The notes beneath the pieces are model-generated. The model made no database searches. It was not told the origin of the DNA and worked only from the letters and a program-made list of their open reading frames with translations. Of a stretch of 64,000 bases of DNA, positions 27,272-37,093 are shown in pieces. Within the stretch, counting starts at the first letter, position 1, and each line of letters opens with the position of its first letter. Made by a program: the position numbers and the translations under genes. Source of the DNA: Pirellulales bacterium (GTDB lineage Bacteria; Planctomycetota; Planctomycetia; Pirellulales; S012-138); NCBI GenBank assembly GCA_028066245.1, contig JALCBR010000003.1, positions 1 through 64,000 of the forward strand, written 5' to 3'.

Positions 27272-28855
27272 TCAGCCTCCCTTGGCGACGTAGGAGCCAT
27301 GACCCGCTGCCTCGAACACGACCGAGCGCGGCGCTGGGATCGCGCGCTGAGCGCCAAGCGAGCGTTCACTCACCGTTCCAGTTTTGACGTCGACGATATG
27401 CTCTGACTCTGTCAGGAAACGCAACGAGTGCTTGGCCTTTTCCATGTGGACGTATTGAAACACCAGTTGCTCATCATCGGAGTGTGGCAACGTGGCCGCA
27501 TACGTCAGCAGTTTCTGCTCAAAGACCTCAGGCCGGCTGGCAAAGTAGCGTCGTGACGTGAAGATGCAGGTCAGCGTGATCGATTCCACCACGTGGCGAA
27601 AACGGGGCACGCGAGTTTGATAGTCATTGATCACTCGTCGATGAGCCGGCGGTTGGACGAACATGGTTTCGGCAACCTGCGTCCTCTCATCGCGGCGCAA
27701 CGATCGATCGCTATCTTCTTTGTTAGCCTTCTGCAATCGCTGAAGTCCTGGTTGTTCTCCTGAGCGTTGCCCGCGAGGTTCCGCATAGATTCGCAAAAAG
27801 AACCGCGTGTGGTCCGCAGAGAACACACGCCAGATGATGATGCCCAGGGCGTTGGTGTACGCCGCGAGTGCTGACTGGATCAGGCGTGGCAGCGGGCGTT
27901 TCGTGAGGAAGTTGAAGAACAGACCAGCATGTGCCAATGGCAGCAACACGAGGTACGTAGCTAAGACCGTCGCTGAGAGCCACGTCAACCAGGTCGTCCC
28001 GGTCTCGGCGATGACCGCGGTTTGGGTGAACGTCATCGGCGTGATCGCAGCCAGCGCGTACCCTCCCCAGCTCTCCGCCGTAAAGAAGAACAGGCAGCAG
28101 GCGATCACGATTCCGCAGAGCGTACCGAGGCGAATTTGCGCCCAAACGTAAACAAAGCTCAGCAGAATCATGAGGCCACCCCAAAACCGTAAACCGGGGA
28201 TCAGCATCATTACCGCTCCAATCACTTCCACGGACCAGCCGAGATGATTGGCCGTGCGGAGAAAAATGTGATTGGGTTTCACGCAGGCAAAGAAGTTTGG
28301 CCAGTAACTCCAGGCGGGATTGGCCATCCCGTAGTTCATGCCTTCGTTATGGGCATACCCGGCAATGGCTTTGTAGGTGCCGGCGGAAAGCATGATGAAA
28401 GCGAAATCCGCCTGCACCGCCAGAATGGCCAATGACCGAGCGGCGGGCGCGTAGTGACTGGTAAACTCGACGAGGAAAACACTGATCCCCATCCACCAGG
28501 TCATGAAGCCCGGCGCGCCAAACCCCCGGTGCAGTCCACTCCAGCGCATGGCCACAAAGAAGTACCAGCAAAATGCGGCATTGAGCGCCGCAGCCGGCAC
28601 CGTCCATTGTCCCAGCGTCAAAAGCACGGCCGAACACAGCCATGCAGTCATAACAATCGGCAACACGACCGGGTTCTGTACGGCCAAGACTTTCTTGGTT
28701 GTCGCGCCGTATCCGCCAAATCGGCTAGTGAGGAACAGTCTGCGCCAGTGCGGCAAGAAAAACAGCAGCGTCCCCGTCAGCAGCAGTCCGTACGCAATCC
28801 GAATCACGGCTTGCGTTGACGGCAGCAATTCCGGACTGAGGAACGCCTCAAGCAT
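27272..28855 (-). CDS. Multi-pass membrane protein, HTTM-like (tentative)
   Basis: A 527-residue membrane protein with about ten hydrophobic helices in residues 10-340 and a soluble C-terminal domain of about 180 residues. The spread of paired helices and the R-rich loop after helix 1 (HWRRLFLTSRFGGYG) recall HTTM/vitamin K-dependent carboxylase-like proteins. The similarity is only suggestive, so I leave the function open. The ATG at 28855 overlaps the GNAT gene by eight bases. A membrane step in the assembly or modification of the cluster's glycan would fit the position. Confidence 0.55.
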   Translation of the reverse strand: MLEAFLSPELLPSTQAVIRIAYGLLLTGTLLFFLPHWRRLFLTSRFGGYGATTKKVLAVQNPVVLPIVMTAWLCSAVLLTLGQWTVPAAALNAAFCWYFFVAMRWSGLHRGFGAPGFMTWWMGISVFLVEFTSHYAPAARSLAILAVQADFAFIMLSAGTYKAIAGYAHNEGMNYGMANPAWSYWPNFFACVKPNHIFLRTANHLGWSVEVIGAVMMLIPGLRFWGGLMILLSFVYVWAQIRLGTLCGIVIACCLFFFTAESWGGYALAAITPMTFTQTAVIAETGTTWLTWLSATVLATYLVLLPLAHAGLFFNFLTKRPLPRLIQSALAAYTNALGIIIWRVFSADHTRFFLRIYAEPRGQRSGEQPGLQRLQKANKEDSDRSLRRDERTQVAETMFVQPPAHRRVINDYQTRVPRFRHVVESITLTCIFTSRRYFASRPEVFEQKLLTYAATLPHSDDEQLVFQYVHMEKAKHSLRFLTESEHIVDVKTGTVSERSLGAQRAIPAPRSVVFEAAGHGSYVAKGG

Positions 28856-29441
28856 GATGGCTCGCTGTGTCGTGTAACTGCCGTCGAACATGTGCCGAGG
28901 GCACATTGTTCACGCGCGCTTCCCGTAGCAATCCCAACATGGTCACGTCGACGTAGCGCTCGCCGGACCATCGGTCATTCTTCAGCAACCCTTCTTGCTG
29001 GAAGCCCGCGTTTTCAAATGCGCGCACAGCTCTGGCGTTGCTGGCGAGCACGAGCGCAAAAACTTTGTGTAGGTTCAAGCGTTCAAAGGCATACTTGCTG
29101 ATGAGCGATAACGCTTGCGTGCCGAGACCCTGGCTGCGAACGCTGTCATGGCCGACGACAATCCGCACTTCGCATTTGCGGTGACGAGGATCAATGTCCC
29201 ACAACCAAACGTTGCCCACGTGGGAGGGCGTATCGTCTTCGGCTTGTATCTCAATGGCAAAGTACACGCGGTCCGTTTTGCCGTGCAGCGTGGCGAACCA
29301 ATGCTCGTGGGCCGCGTCCGAGACAGGCGTGGCGCGGTCCATCAGCTCCGCAATCTCCCAGTCATTCGCCCAGCGGCGCGTCGCTTCCAGGTGCCGTCGA
29401 TCCAGCGGCACGAGCGACACGCTTGGTCCGTGCATGATCAT
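28848..29441 (-). CDS. GNAT N-acetyltransferase (RimJ/RimL-like)
   Basis: A 197-residue GNAT fold protein. The acetyl-CoA loop is visible as HDSVRSQGLGTQALSL, followed by YAFERLNLHKVFALVLASN and ARAVRAFENAGFQQEG. In a sugar cluster it probably acylates the amino group installed by the DegT aminotransferase. It overlaps the radical SAM gene by four bases (ATGA) and the membrane protein by eight, so all three are one transcriptional unit. Confidence 0.9.
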   Translation of the reverse strand: MIMHGPSVSLVPLDRRHLEATRRWANDWEIAELMDRATPVSDAAHEHWFATLHGKTDRVYFAIEIQAEDDTPSHVGNVWLWDIDPRHRKCEVRIVVGHDSVRSQGLGTQALSLISKYAFERLNLHKVFALVLASNARAVRAFENAGFQQEGLLKNDRWSGERYVDVTMLGLLREARVNNVPSAHVRRQLHDTASHHA

Positions 29442-30550
29442 GACGCTTTCCTTTGCGGTGGTTGATAGATTTCCACATCAACACCGAGATCGTCCTGCAT
29501 GATCTTGCGTACGTGATCTCCGGATGTCTTCAGCACTTTAAGCCAGCCATGTTCCCAATCGCGGATGCCGGCAAACCATGCACTACAGCCACGGCAAGGG
29601 GAACACTCCGCTCCTCGCCCGTTCAGGTGCATTCGCCGATACCAGTTGAAGGCTTCTCCCTGCCAGATTTCTTTGATTGGAACGTCGTTGGCATTGGGAA
29701 ACTGATTGGCTGTGGAGAAGGAAATATCCTGCCCACACAATGCGATGCGGCCGAGGGTATCGACGTTCAATCGCTCGAACGGCCACACGCAAGGTTCCTT
29801 CTTCTCAGTCGGATGGTCGGCATACAGATGCCGGTCCAACGACTTCTCTAATGAAATCGATGTGTTGTCGTCCCAGCTGAGAAACTTGCGTGTGATCACG
29901 TCGTCAACACCAACATCTTTCAGCCAGTAATCGATGGCTTGATCCAGCTTGCCTTCGATGATGTCCTGGCGAATGATCGAAACGACAACGCGTGTACCGA
30001 TTCTCATTTCTTCCCGCATTTGCAAGGCGGCACGGACATTCCCCACCATGCGTTCCCACCAGGCGTTCGGGTCTGCAGGGGGCCCACCTCGTGGCGGACG
30101 CACTGTGGCATAGGTCTCTGCGTCGCCCGCGTCCATGGAGAACTCAATCAGATCAATACCAGCTTTGATCAGGCGGCGCAGCTTGTTCCTGTGCGGTGCG
30201 GACGAACCGAACATGCTGCCGTTGGTGTTTAGCCAAACCCGCGCCCCTTGCGACTTGGCGAACTCGATCATGTCCACCATTCGCGGATGGAGCATTGGTT
30301 CTCCGCCGCCTGTGCAACGCATCCACGATCCGTACTCGCCGCACTCTTTGGCGATGGAGTTCCACAACGGTTCAGGGAACAACTCCCCCTCGCGCTCGCG
30401 ATAAAAGGTGCGTATCTCCGAATTCCCATCCGTGTAAGGGCAATTCGGACAGCCAAAATTGCACGGATAGATGATCGAAAGCACGACCATCAATGGAAAT
30501 TCTTCCCCACCGGTCCGTGCAACGGCACTGGTTCCGTTTGTCGCGTCCAT
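29438..30550 (-). CDS. Radical SAM protein with SPASM-like cluster
   Basis: A 370-residue radical SAM enzyme. The Fe-S motif is CNFGCPNCPY (near residue 30), followed by GGGEPMLHP. The C-terminal Cys groups (CVWPFERLNVDTLGRIALC and CSPCRGC) form a SPASM-type extension binding extra clusters. Such enzymes modify peptides, sugars or other small molecules by H-atom abstraction. The gene is the first of the glycan operon, preceded by an 835-base gap, and overlaps the GNAT gene. The chemical step is not assignable. Confidence 0.88.
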   Translation of the reverse strand: MDATNGTSAVARTGGEEFPLMVVLSIIYPCNFGCPNCPYTDGNSEIRTFYREREGELFPEPLWNSIAKECGEYGSWMRCTGGGEPMLHPRMVDMIEFAKSQGARVWLNTNGSMFGSSAPHRNKLRRLIKAGIDLIEFSMDAGDAETYATVRPPRGGPPADPNAWWERMVGNVRAALQMREEMRIGTRVVVSIIRQDIIEGKLDQAIDYWLKDVGVDDVITRKFLSWDDNTSISLEKSLDRHLYADHPTEKKEPCVWPFERLNVDTLGRIALCGQDISFSTANQFPNANDVPIKEIWQGEAFNWYRRMHLNGRGAECSPCRGCSAWFAGIRDWEHGWLKVLKTSGDHVRKIMQDDLGVDVEIYQPPQRKAS

Positions 30551-31385
30551 GCAACAATCGTCCTAAGCTGGCGAGTCAAGATATCGAGCTAGCGCCATCC
30601 CATCCGTGGCGTGGCTTTACCGTCTCTGCTCTTGCTGGCATCTGGCGTGCCAGCGGAATTCTAGTCGGAGCAGGCCATCCCCCCAACGCCAATTTGATAG
30701 CAACTCACGATGCTAGCGATGACGGTGTTATATCAGTCTTTTGTGAGAGAGCTGACCGATTGCACGCTTTGGTCCAGAGCACCTGTCCGATGGCTGTTCC
30801 GCTCGCCTGAGGGGACGCTGTCATGTCATCCCGTGATGGGAGCCACGCGCATGCGAGCATGGCGCGGGGAACGCTGCGGCAATTCAATCACGCGTTCGCG
30901 AAGGGATGGGGTTGGCGACGGAACGTCAACAAGAAACGCTCTAGGTCCGCATCGGCTGGAATTGCCTGGGCGTACATGCAATCTGGCAAGAGGTCAACGG
31001 TCTGCTCATGCTTGCCGTGAGGGGATTTTTACTTGCGCCCGGCGTCATTTTTGCGTAACTACGGTATTTGCTTGAAGTTGGCGTTCCAGGCACTTAGCAT
31101 ATTGGCGCTGGGCATAGTAGTGCTGGCATTGTGAGTTTGCGTCGCCCGTCGTAGCGAGAATCGATTCCCACGGCGCGCTCCACCAGTGCACTACGCGGTC
31201 CTTGCTTGGTGATCGAAATGGGGCCGGGTTCAGGCCACGATGAGTTCCCGCTCACGCCGCTTGTGGCTTGCCTGAAAGATGACATTTCCCTCTTGCTGCG
31301 CGGTTCGTCGCTTCAAGACTCATTTCTTCATCTAGCACCAAAAATCACCGGTAATCAAAGATCATCCCTTGAGGAGTTGAGCACC
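30551..31385. other. Long intergenic region between glycan operon and propeller 2
   Basis: Region of 835 bases between the divergent radical SAM gene and propeller 2. Only short frames without recognisable domains occur. A hairpin of the form TGGCATCTGGCGTGCCA lies near 30638-30654. It should hold promoters for both directions; none stands out. Confidence 0.5.
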
Positions 31386-33758
31386 ATGCGCCTTCGCATC
31401 CTCGCTCATTGTTCGCTTACTACGTCAGCTTGCCTCGCGGTCATTCTGCTCATGGCCAGTGCGGTGGCTCACGCTCAAGTCAGAGAGCCGGTCACCGATC
31501 CTAGCGATCGACTGGCCCTCCACGCGCAGCACCTGAAGATGCGGGACAGCACGCCCTATCAACAGGACTGGCGATTCATTGGCCCGCAGATCATGAGCGG
31601 TCGGATCACAGACTTGGCCGTTCCCAATGGGCAGCCATACACCATTTATGTCGCCTCCGCATCGGGCGGCGTTTGGAAGACAGTCAACGAGGGCACGACT
31701 TGGAAACCCATCTTTGATGATGCCCCTTCGGCTTCAGTGGGTGCCATCGCCTGTGCTCCCTCGGCACCGGACACCGTTTGGGTTGGTCTGGGCGAGTCGA
31801 ACATCTTTCGCAGCAGCATGTCGGGAACGGGTGTGTACAAGTCCACCGACGCCGGTGCCACTTGGCAACATATGGGCCTGGCAGACTCGCATCACATCGC
31901 GCGAATCGTCATTCATCCGGAAAACCCGGATGTGGTGCTGGTTGCCGCCTGCGGTCACGAATGGACGAACAATGAAGAGCGAGGCGTCTTCAAGACAACA
32001 GACGGAGGCGCTACCTGGGACCGCGTGCTGTACATGAATGAAAGCACCGCGGCGATTGATTTGGTGATGTCCCCGGATGACCCCCAGGTCTTGTATGCCA
32101 GCATGTGGGACCGCATTCGCTTGAAGTGGAGCGATCCGCTGCCAGGCGAGAAAGACGGTATCTATAAATCGATCGACGGTGGCGACACCTGGACCGAACT
32201 GACCGAAGGGCTCCCTGCGCCGGCCGACCGCGGCAGGACGGGCATCGCCATCGCGGCGTCAAACCCTAATGTTGTCTATGCGTTGATTGACAACCATGAG
32301 GTGGCGCGCAAAGCTCGCGCATCCGAGCGCGATGCCTACGGCAATCGCCGCGCGGACATCAAATTTGGTGCGGAAGTCTATCGTTCTGACGATGCCGGAC
32401 AAACCTGGGTCAAAACGCATCAAGGCACGGAGTTGCGGCGGCTGTTCTCAACCTACGGCTGGGTGTTCTGCCAGATTCGGGTGGATCCCAATGATGAAGA
32501 CACCATCTACGTGATGGGCGTTCCGTTGATGCGGTCACGTGATGGCGGAAAAACCTTTGAAGGGATTCGTTATTCCGGCCTGCATAGCGATCATCACGCG
32601 ATGTGGATTGATCCAGCAAACTCCAACCATATCCTCAACGGAAATGACGGCGGCTTGAACATTTCCTATGACGGCGGTGAGACCTGGAAGAACGTTCAAG
32701 ACCTGCCGCTGGTGCAGTTCTATAACGTCGCCTATGACATGTCCCAGCCTTTCAATGTCTTCGGATCTATTCAAGACAATGGAAGCTGGATGGGCTCTGT
32801 CATGCACAACCCGGCGCGTGATCCGCTTACGGATTGGAAGTCAGCTCCTGGCGGGGAAGCCAGCTACCATGCTGTGGACCCAACGGACAACAACGTGCTC
32901 TACAGCGAAGGTTTCTACGGAAGCATCCAACGAGCGACTTTAAGACCTCGCACGACCACCAACATTCGCCCGCGCGAGCCTGCCGGCGAACCGCCGTACC
33001 GCGGTCAGTGGTTGGCGCCATTCATCATCTCGCCGCACAACCCTTACGTGATTTACCACGGAATGAACAAAGTGTTCCGGTCCGTGGACCGCGGTGATAC
33101 GTGGGAGACGATCAGCCCTGACTTGTCTCACAATGATCCGAAGAAACAAGGCAACATTTCTTTCCAGACCATCACTTCACTATCAGAGTCTCCGTTGAAG
33201 TTTGGCGTTCTCTATGCCGGAACGGATGATGGCCGCGTGTGGGGAACACAAGATGGCGGACTGAATTGGAATGAGTTGACCACAGGCACGTCTGAACGCT
33301 CTTGGGTGTCCCGCGTCGCCGCAAGTCGTTTTGATCCGGGGACTGTTTACTTGGCCAAGAACGGACGGCGTGACAGCGATTTCCAAGCTTATCTCTATGT
33401 TTCTGAAGACTACGGAAACACCTGGAAGGATATCGCAGCCAATTTGCCTGGTGGTCCCATCAACGTCATCACTGTGGACCCAAGAAGTGAGGACGTCCTG
33501 TACGTCGGCACGGACTTGGGCGTTTATGTCTCCAACAATCGGGGCGAGAGTTGGAACGTGTTGGGCTCCGAGTTGCCGCTCACATTCGTTCACGACTTGG
33601 TCGTTCATCCGCGGGATGATATCGTCGTCATCGCGACGCACGGACGCGGCATGTTTGCACTGGAGTTGGAGGAACTCCGTGGCACCTTGGGCGGGCAGCC
33701 GTCGAATCGTGGAGGCCAGCCAACAAGACGCGGCCGGCGGAGAGGAGGTGGCCGCTAA
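31386..33758 (+). CDS. Secreted VPS10/BNR-type beta-propeller protein 2
   Basis: A 790-residue secreted paralogue of the propeller at 18096. The signal peptide (LTTSACLAVILLMASAVAHA) and the FIGPQIMSGRI and SASGGVWKTVNEGTTW segments parallel propeller 1. BNR boxes include VYKSTDAGATW, VFKTTDGGATW, IYKSIDGGDTW and LYVSEDYGNTW. The ATG at 31386 has AGGAG eleven bases upstream; the frame opens at 31206 but the extra 60 residues do not look like a leader. The C-terminus is Arg/Gly-rich (NRGGQPTRRGRRRGGGR). Activity unknown. Confidence 0.88.
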   Translation: MRLRILAHCSLTTSACLAVILLMASAVAHAQVREPVTDPSDRLALHAQHLKMRDSTPYQQDWRFIGPQIMSGRITDLAVPNGQPYTIYVASASGGVWKTVNEGTTWKPIFDDAPSASVGAIACAPSAPDTVWVGLGESNIFRSSMSGTGVYKSTDAGATWQHMGLADSHHIARIVIHPENPDVVLVAACGHEWTNNEERGVFKTTDGGATWDRVLYMNESTAAIDLVMSPDDPQVLYASMWDRIRLKWSDPLPGEKDGIYKSIDGGDTWTELTEGLPAPADRGRTGIAIAASNPNVVYALIDNHEVARKARASERDAYGNRRADIKFGAEVYRSDDAGQTWVKTHQGTELRRLFSTYGWVFCQIRVDPNDEDTIYVMGVPLMRSRDGGKTFEGIRYSGLHSDHHAMWIDPANSNHILNGNDGGLNISYDGGETWKNVQDLPLVQFYNVAYDMSQPFNVFGSIQDNGSWMGSVMHNPARDPLTDWKSAPGGEASYHAVDPTDNNVLYSEGFYGSIQRATLRPRTTTNIRPREPAGEPPYRGQWLAPFIISPHNPYVIYHGMNKVFRSVDRGDTWETISPDLSHNDPKKQGNISFQTITSLSESPLKFGVLYAGTDDGRVWGTQDGGLNWNELTTGTSERSWVSRVAASRFDPGTVYLAKNGRRDSDFQAYLYVSEDYGNTWKDIAANLPGGPINVITVDPRSEDVLYVGTDLGVYVSNNRGESWNVLGSELPLTFVHDLVVHPRDDIVVIATHGRGMFALELEELRGTLGGQPSNRGGQPTRRGRRRGGGR

Positions 33759-33930
33759 CTCTCGCAGGTGTATGTCAACAAACATCTGAAATTTGCTGAC
33801 AATTGGATCACCGCATCGTGTTGAAGCTGGAGCGGCAGCGGCGGCAACACAGATCACAAGACCTCACTGCCACACAAGATTGTTTCAATTCATCCCATTG
33901 TCTCTTCTCGTGAATAACGGGGGGTTCCTT

Positions 33931-36900
33931 ATGAATCGTAAGTTCTTTCGATGCGGCCGCGTTCTGGTGGCGGTGATCTTGGCGAGTAGCGTGTGTTGGG
34001 CGGGACTATCACCGGCCCTAGCTCAAAAGCCAGCCCAAACTGCCGACTGGGATCAGGCGTTCAAGTACACCAGTTCGTACTTGAGACAGTTCACCTACAG
34101 CACGTCCGTTACGCCAAAATGGATTGGTGAAACGGATGAGTTCTGGTACTCCTACGAAACCGCAGCCGGCAAAAAATGGTGGCGCGTCAACGCGGCCGAA
34201 GGCAGCAAATCCCCGCTGTTTGACCACGATATCATGACGGCCAAGCTCTCGGAGCTTTCTCGTAAGCCGCTGGAAGCCAACGACCTTCCACTCTCGAACG
34301 AAAGTGTCAACAAAGAGGGTCTCGTGTTGACCTTCGTCACCGAGGGCTACAACTACGAATACAACTTGGGAACGACCGAACTCAAGCAAACCGGCAAGGC
34401 GCGGCAAAACAACCGTGGCGGACGCGGGCAAACTCAGCGCGGCCGGCAGCAGCGCGGGCAAACTCAGCGCGGCCGGCAGCAGCGCGGGCAAACTCAGCGC
34501 GGTCGGCAGCAGCGCGGGCAAACTCAGCGCGGCCGACAACAACGGGGGCAACAGCAGCGCGAGGGCCAACAGAGAGGCAATCAGCAAAATCGCCGCCAAA
34601 ATAATAACCGCACGTATTCGCCGGACCGAACTCAGTTTGCCTACGTGGAAGACGGCAACCTCTATCTAGGGGAAGTCCTTAACGCCAAAGAAGTCGCGGA
34701 AGCTGAAGGCAACCAAAAGGACCAAAAGGACCAAGAGGAGAACAAGGACGACGATGGCGACAAGGATGACGGCGAAACCGACGACGGCGATCAAGCTTAC
34801 ATGGATCAGGGGTTTCTCGATCAGGATTGGTTCCATGATGATCTCGCCGATCGAAATGGCGACGGAATCCCCGATGACCGACAAGACAAAAACGGCAACC
34901 CCATTCTCTTGCAGGACAGACAGGACCGACGGGGTGACGACAAGAAAGATGACGACAAGAAAGACGCTGACGAGCAGGACGAGGATGATGAAAACCAGCG
35001 TCAATCCCGTCGTCGGCGTCCCAGGGAAGAGGTCAAAATCACTCAATTGACCAAGGATTCCGAAAGCGATTACGGATTCAGCGGCGGTCGTGGTGGCAGA
35101 GGCGGCGGTCGTGGTGGCAGTGGTGGGGCCGTGAACTGGTCGCCGGATTCCAAGTCCTTCTACGCAACGCGGCGGGACAGCCGTGGCATCAAAGACTTGT
35201 ATCTGGTGAATGTCCTTAGTGAACCCCGCCCGACGTTGCGCACGTACGGGTATCCCATGCCGGGTGAGGATGCCATTCGCAAGTCTGAACTCTACGTCTT
35301 CCACCCGGAACGCAAAGAGTTGCTCCGCGTAATCCCCAAGTGGAAGGACGAGTCCTACAGCCAGATCTCGTGGCGGGGGGATTCGGACACGCTCCGCTTT
35401 ATGCGTCGTGACCGACTGCTCCGCAATGCTGAGTACATCGACTACGACATCCGCACTGGCGAATCCAAAGTGCTGTTCTCTGAAGGCTTTGACGCCGCGT
35501 ATCTTGACTTGAAATCGGTCCGCTACCTGAGAAAGTCAGAGGAGTTTATCTGGTGGAGCGAGCGGAGCGGATGGGGTCATTTCTACCTGTACTCCAATGA
35601 TGGCGAATTGAAGAACGCCATCACGTCCGGTCCGTTCCGTGCCAGCAGCATTGTGGAGATTGATGAAGATAACCGCCTGCTGTATTTCCGCGGTAACGCA
35701 CGCGAGGCCGATGAGAACGTCTACTACAATCACCTGTACTGCGTCCGCTTCGACGGAACGGGTCTTAAGCTGATGGACCCGGGCAATGCCAATCACAGTA
35801 GCACGTTGTCTCCGTCCAAGCAGTTCTTGGTCGACAACTGCTCGCGTATTGATATGGCGCCGGTTTCCGTTCTTCGCGACGCATCCGGCAATGAAGTGAT
35901 GAAGCTGGAAGAGATGGATACTTCACGGCTGGAGGAGGCCGGTTGGAAGATGCCGGAGACGTTCACGGTGAAAGCCGCTGACGGCGTCACGGACCTCTAC
36001 GGAAATATCTGGAAGCCGTTCGATCTCAATCCCAAGAAGAAGTATCCGGTCATTGCCCACGTGTACCCAGGTCCGCAAACAGAAGGGACCTCCCACACGT
36101 TTTCTGCCACCAGCGGCAATCAGCAACTGGCGCAGTTGGGCTTCATTGTGATTCAGGTTGGCCACCGGGGCGGAACGCCCACCCGCGGTAAGGCTTACCA
36201 CTCACATGGATACTTCAACCTGCGAGACTACGGCCTCGCGGACAAGAAGTTCGCCATTGAGCAACTTGCCGACATGCACTCGTATGTCGATGCCACACGA
36301 GTGGGCATCTACGGTCACTCCGGCGGTGGATTCATGTCCGCTGCGGCGTTGATGAGGGAGCCTTACAATAGCTTCTTCACGGTCGCCGTCGCATCCGCCG
36401 GCAACCATGACAACAACATCTACAACAACTCGTGGAGCGAGCGCTACCACGGGTTGAAGCAAGTCCGCGCCGAAAAGAAGGAAGAAGAGGACAAGGACGA
36501 CAAGGAAGAAGAGGACAAGGAGGGCGAAGAAAAGGAAAAGGACGATCAAGAAAAGGACGACAAGGAGAAGGATGACGGCACCAGCGAAGTGGCGTTGAAG
36601 TCGGACTCCGATTCAGAGAACGGCTCGGAATCTCCGCTCTCAGCGGAAGAAGCTGCCGCCAAGGCCGCCTATGAAAACAAGCTCAAGGAAGCCTTGGATG
36701 ATCTTTCCAGGATCAAGTTCGAGATTGACGTCCCGTCCAACGTGGACATTGCTGAGAACTTGAAAGGGCACTTGTTGCTGGTGCATGGCGACATGGACAA
36801 CAACGTCCATCCAGGCAATACCATTCGCCTGGTTGACGCCTTGATCAAAGCCAACAAGCGTTTTGACATGCTGATTGTGCCTGGCAAAGCGCACAGCTTT

Positions 36901-37023
36901 GGCGATGCCCAAGGATACTTCACGCAACGGATGTGGGAATACTTCGCTGAGCACCTGCTGGAGGATTATCAGGACAGTGCCGATATCTATTCCAAAGCCG
37001 GAAGGTCGTATCGTCGTCGTTAG
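33931..37023 (+). CDS. Secreted S9 prolyl-oligopeptidase family peptidase with low-complexity inserts
   Basis: Serine peptidase of the DPP-IV/acylaminoacyl-peptidase branch, 1030 residues, secreted (signal peptide ends near SPALAQ). The triad is Ser 797 in GHSGGGF, Asp 956 in HGDMDNNVHPG and His 988 in GKAHSFG. The propeller carries four 10-residue Arg/Gly/Gln repeats (about 165-204), an acidic Asp-rich stretch including GDGIPDD, and an RGGRGGGRGG loop. A further Glu/Lys/Asp-rich block interrupts the catalytic domain between Ser and Asp. The family is usually 650-750 residues, so the inserts account for the excess. The ATG at 33931 has GGGGTTCC upstream. Confidence 0.9.
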   Translation: MNRKFFRCGRVLVAVILASSVCWAGLSPALAQKPAQTADWDQAFKYTSSYLRQFTYSTSVTPKWIGETDEFWYSYETAAGKKWWRVNAAEGSKSPLFDHDIMTAKLSELSRKPLEANDLPLSNESVNKEGLVLTFVTEGYNYEYNLGTTELKQTGKARQNNRGGRGQTQRGRQQRGQTQRGRQQRGQTQRGRQQRGQTQRGRQQRGQQQREGQQRGNQQNRRQNNNRTYSPDRTQFAYVEDGNLYLGEVLNAKEVAEAEGNQKDQKDQEENKDDDGDKDDGETDDGDQAYMDQGFLDQDWFHDDLADRNGDGIPDDRQDKNGNPILLQDRQDRRGDDKKDDDKKDADEQDEDDENQRQSRRRRPREEVKITQLTKDSESDYGFSGGRGGRGGGRGGSGGAVNWSPDSKSFYATRRDSRGIKDLYLVNVLSEPRPTLRTYGYPMPGEDAIRKSELYVFHPERKELLRVIPKWKDESYSQISWRGDSDTLRFMRRDRLLRNAEYIDYDIRTGESKVLFSEGFDAAYLDLKSVRYLRKSEEFIWWSERSGWGHFYLYSNDGELKNAITSGPFRASSIVEIDEDNRLLYFRGNAREADENVYYNHLYCVRFDGTGLKLMDPGNANHSSTLSPSKQFLVDNCSRIDMAPVSVLRDASGNEVMKLEEMDTSRLEEAGWKMPETFTVKAADGVTDLYGNIWKPFDLNPKKKYPVIAHVYPGPQTEGTSHTFSATSGNQQLAQLGFIVIQVGHRGGTPTRGKAYHSHGYFNLRDYGLADKKFAIEQLADMHSYVDATRVGIYGHSGGGFMSAAALMREPYNSFFTVAVASAGNHDNNIYNNSWSERYHGLKQVRAEKKEEEDKDDKEEEDKEGEEKEKDDQEKDDKEKDDGTSEVALKSDSDSENGSESPLSAEEAAAKAAYENKLKEALDDLSRIKFEIDVPSNVDIAENLKGHLLLVHGDMDNNVHPGNTIRLVDALIKANKRFDMLIVPGKAHSFGDAQGYFTQRMWEYFAEHLLEDYQDSADIYSKAGRSYRRR
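34423..34542 (+). repeat. Four-copy 30-bp tandem repeat inside the S9 peptidase gene
   Basis: Consecutive 30-base units (34423-34452, 34453-34482, 34483-34512, 34513-34542), with one base changed in the third and several at the 3' end of the fourth. Each encodes RGQTQRGRQQ. The period is divisible by three, so changes in copy number keep the frame. Confidence 0.95.
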
Positions 37024-37057
37024 ACGCCGATCTTTGGAATCTCAAGATTGACAACAC

Positions 37058-37093
37058 ATCAGCCGAGGCATCCCACCGGACGCCTCGGCTGAT
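37058..37093 (+). terminator. Rho-independent terminator after the S9 peptidase
   Basis: Perfect 12-base arms ATCAGCCGAGGC and GCCTCGGCTGAT with a 12-base loop, 34 bases after the stop. The following bases are TGTCTTC, so the U-tract is short. Confidence 0.8.

Noticed and set aside
34423-34542. Regular 30-base repeats looked like a CRISPR array.
   Set aside because: The repeats are contiguous with no unique spacers, keep one reading frame, and lie within the S9 peptidase gene.
34018-34599. Minus-strand frame rich in Ala and Leu opposite the peptidase repeat.
   Set aside because: Shadow of the repeat region; the S9 peptidase frame is well supported by its motifs.
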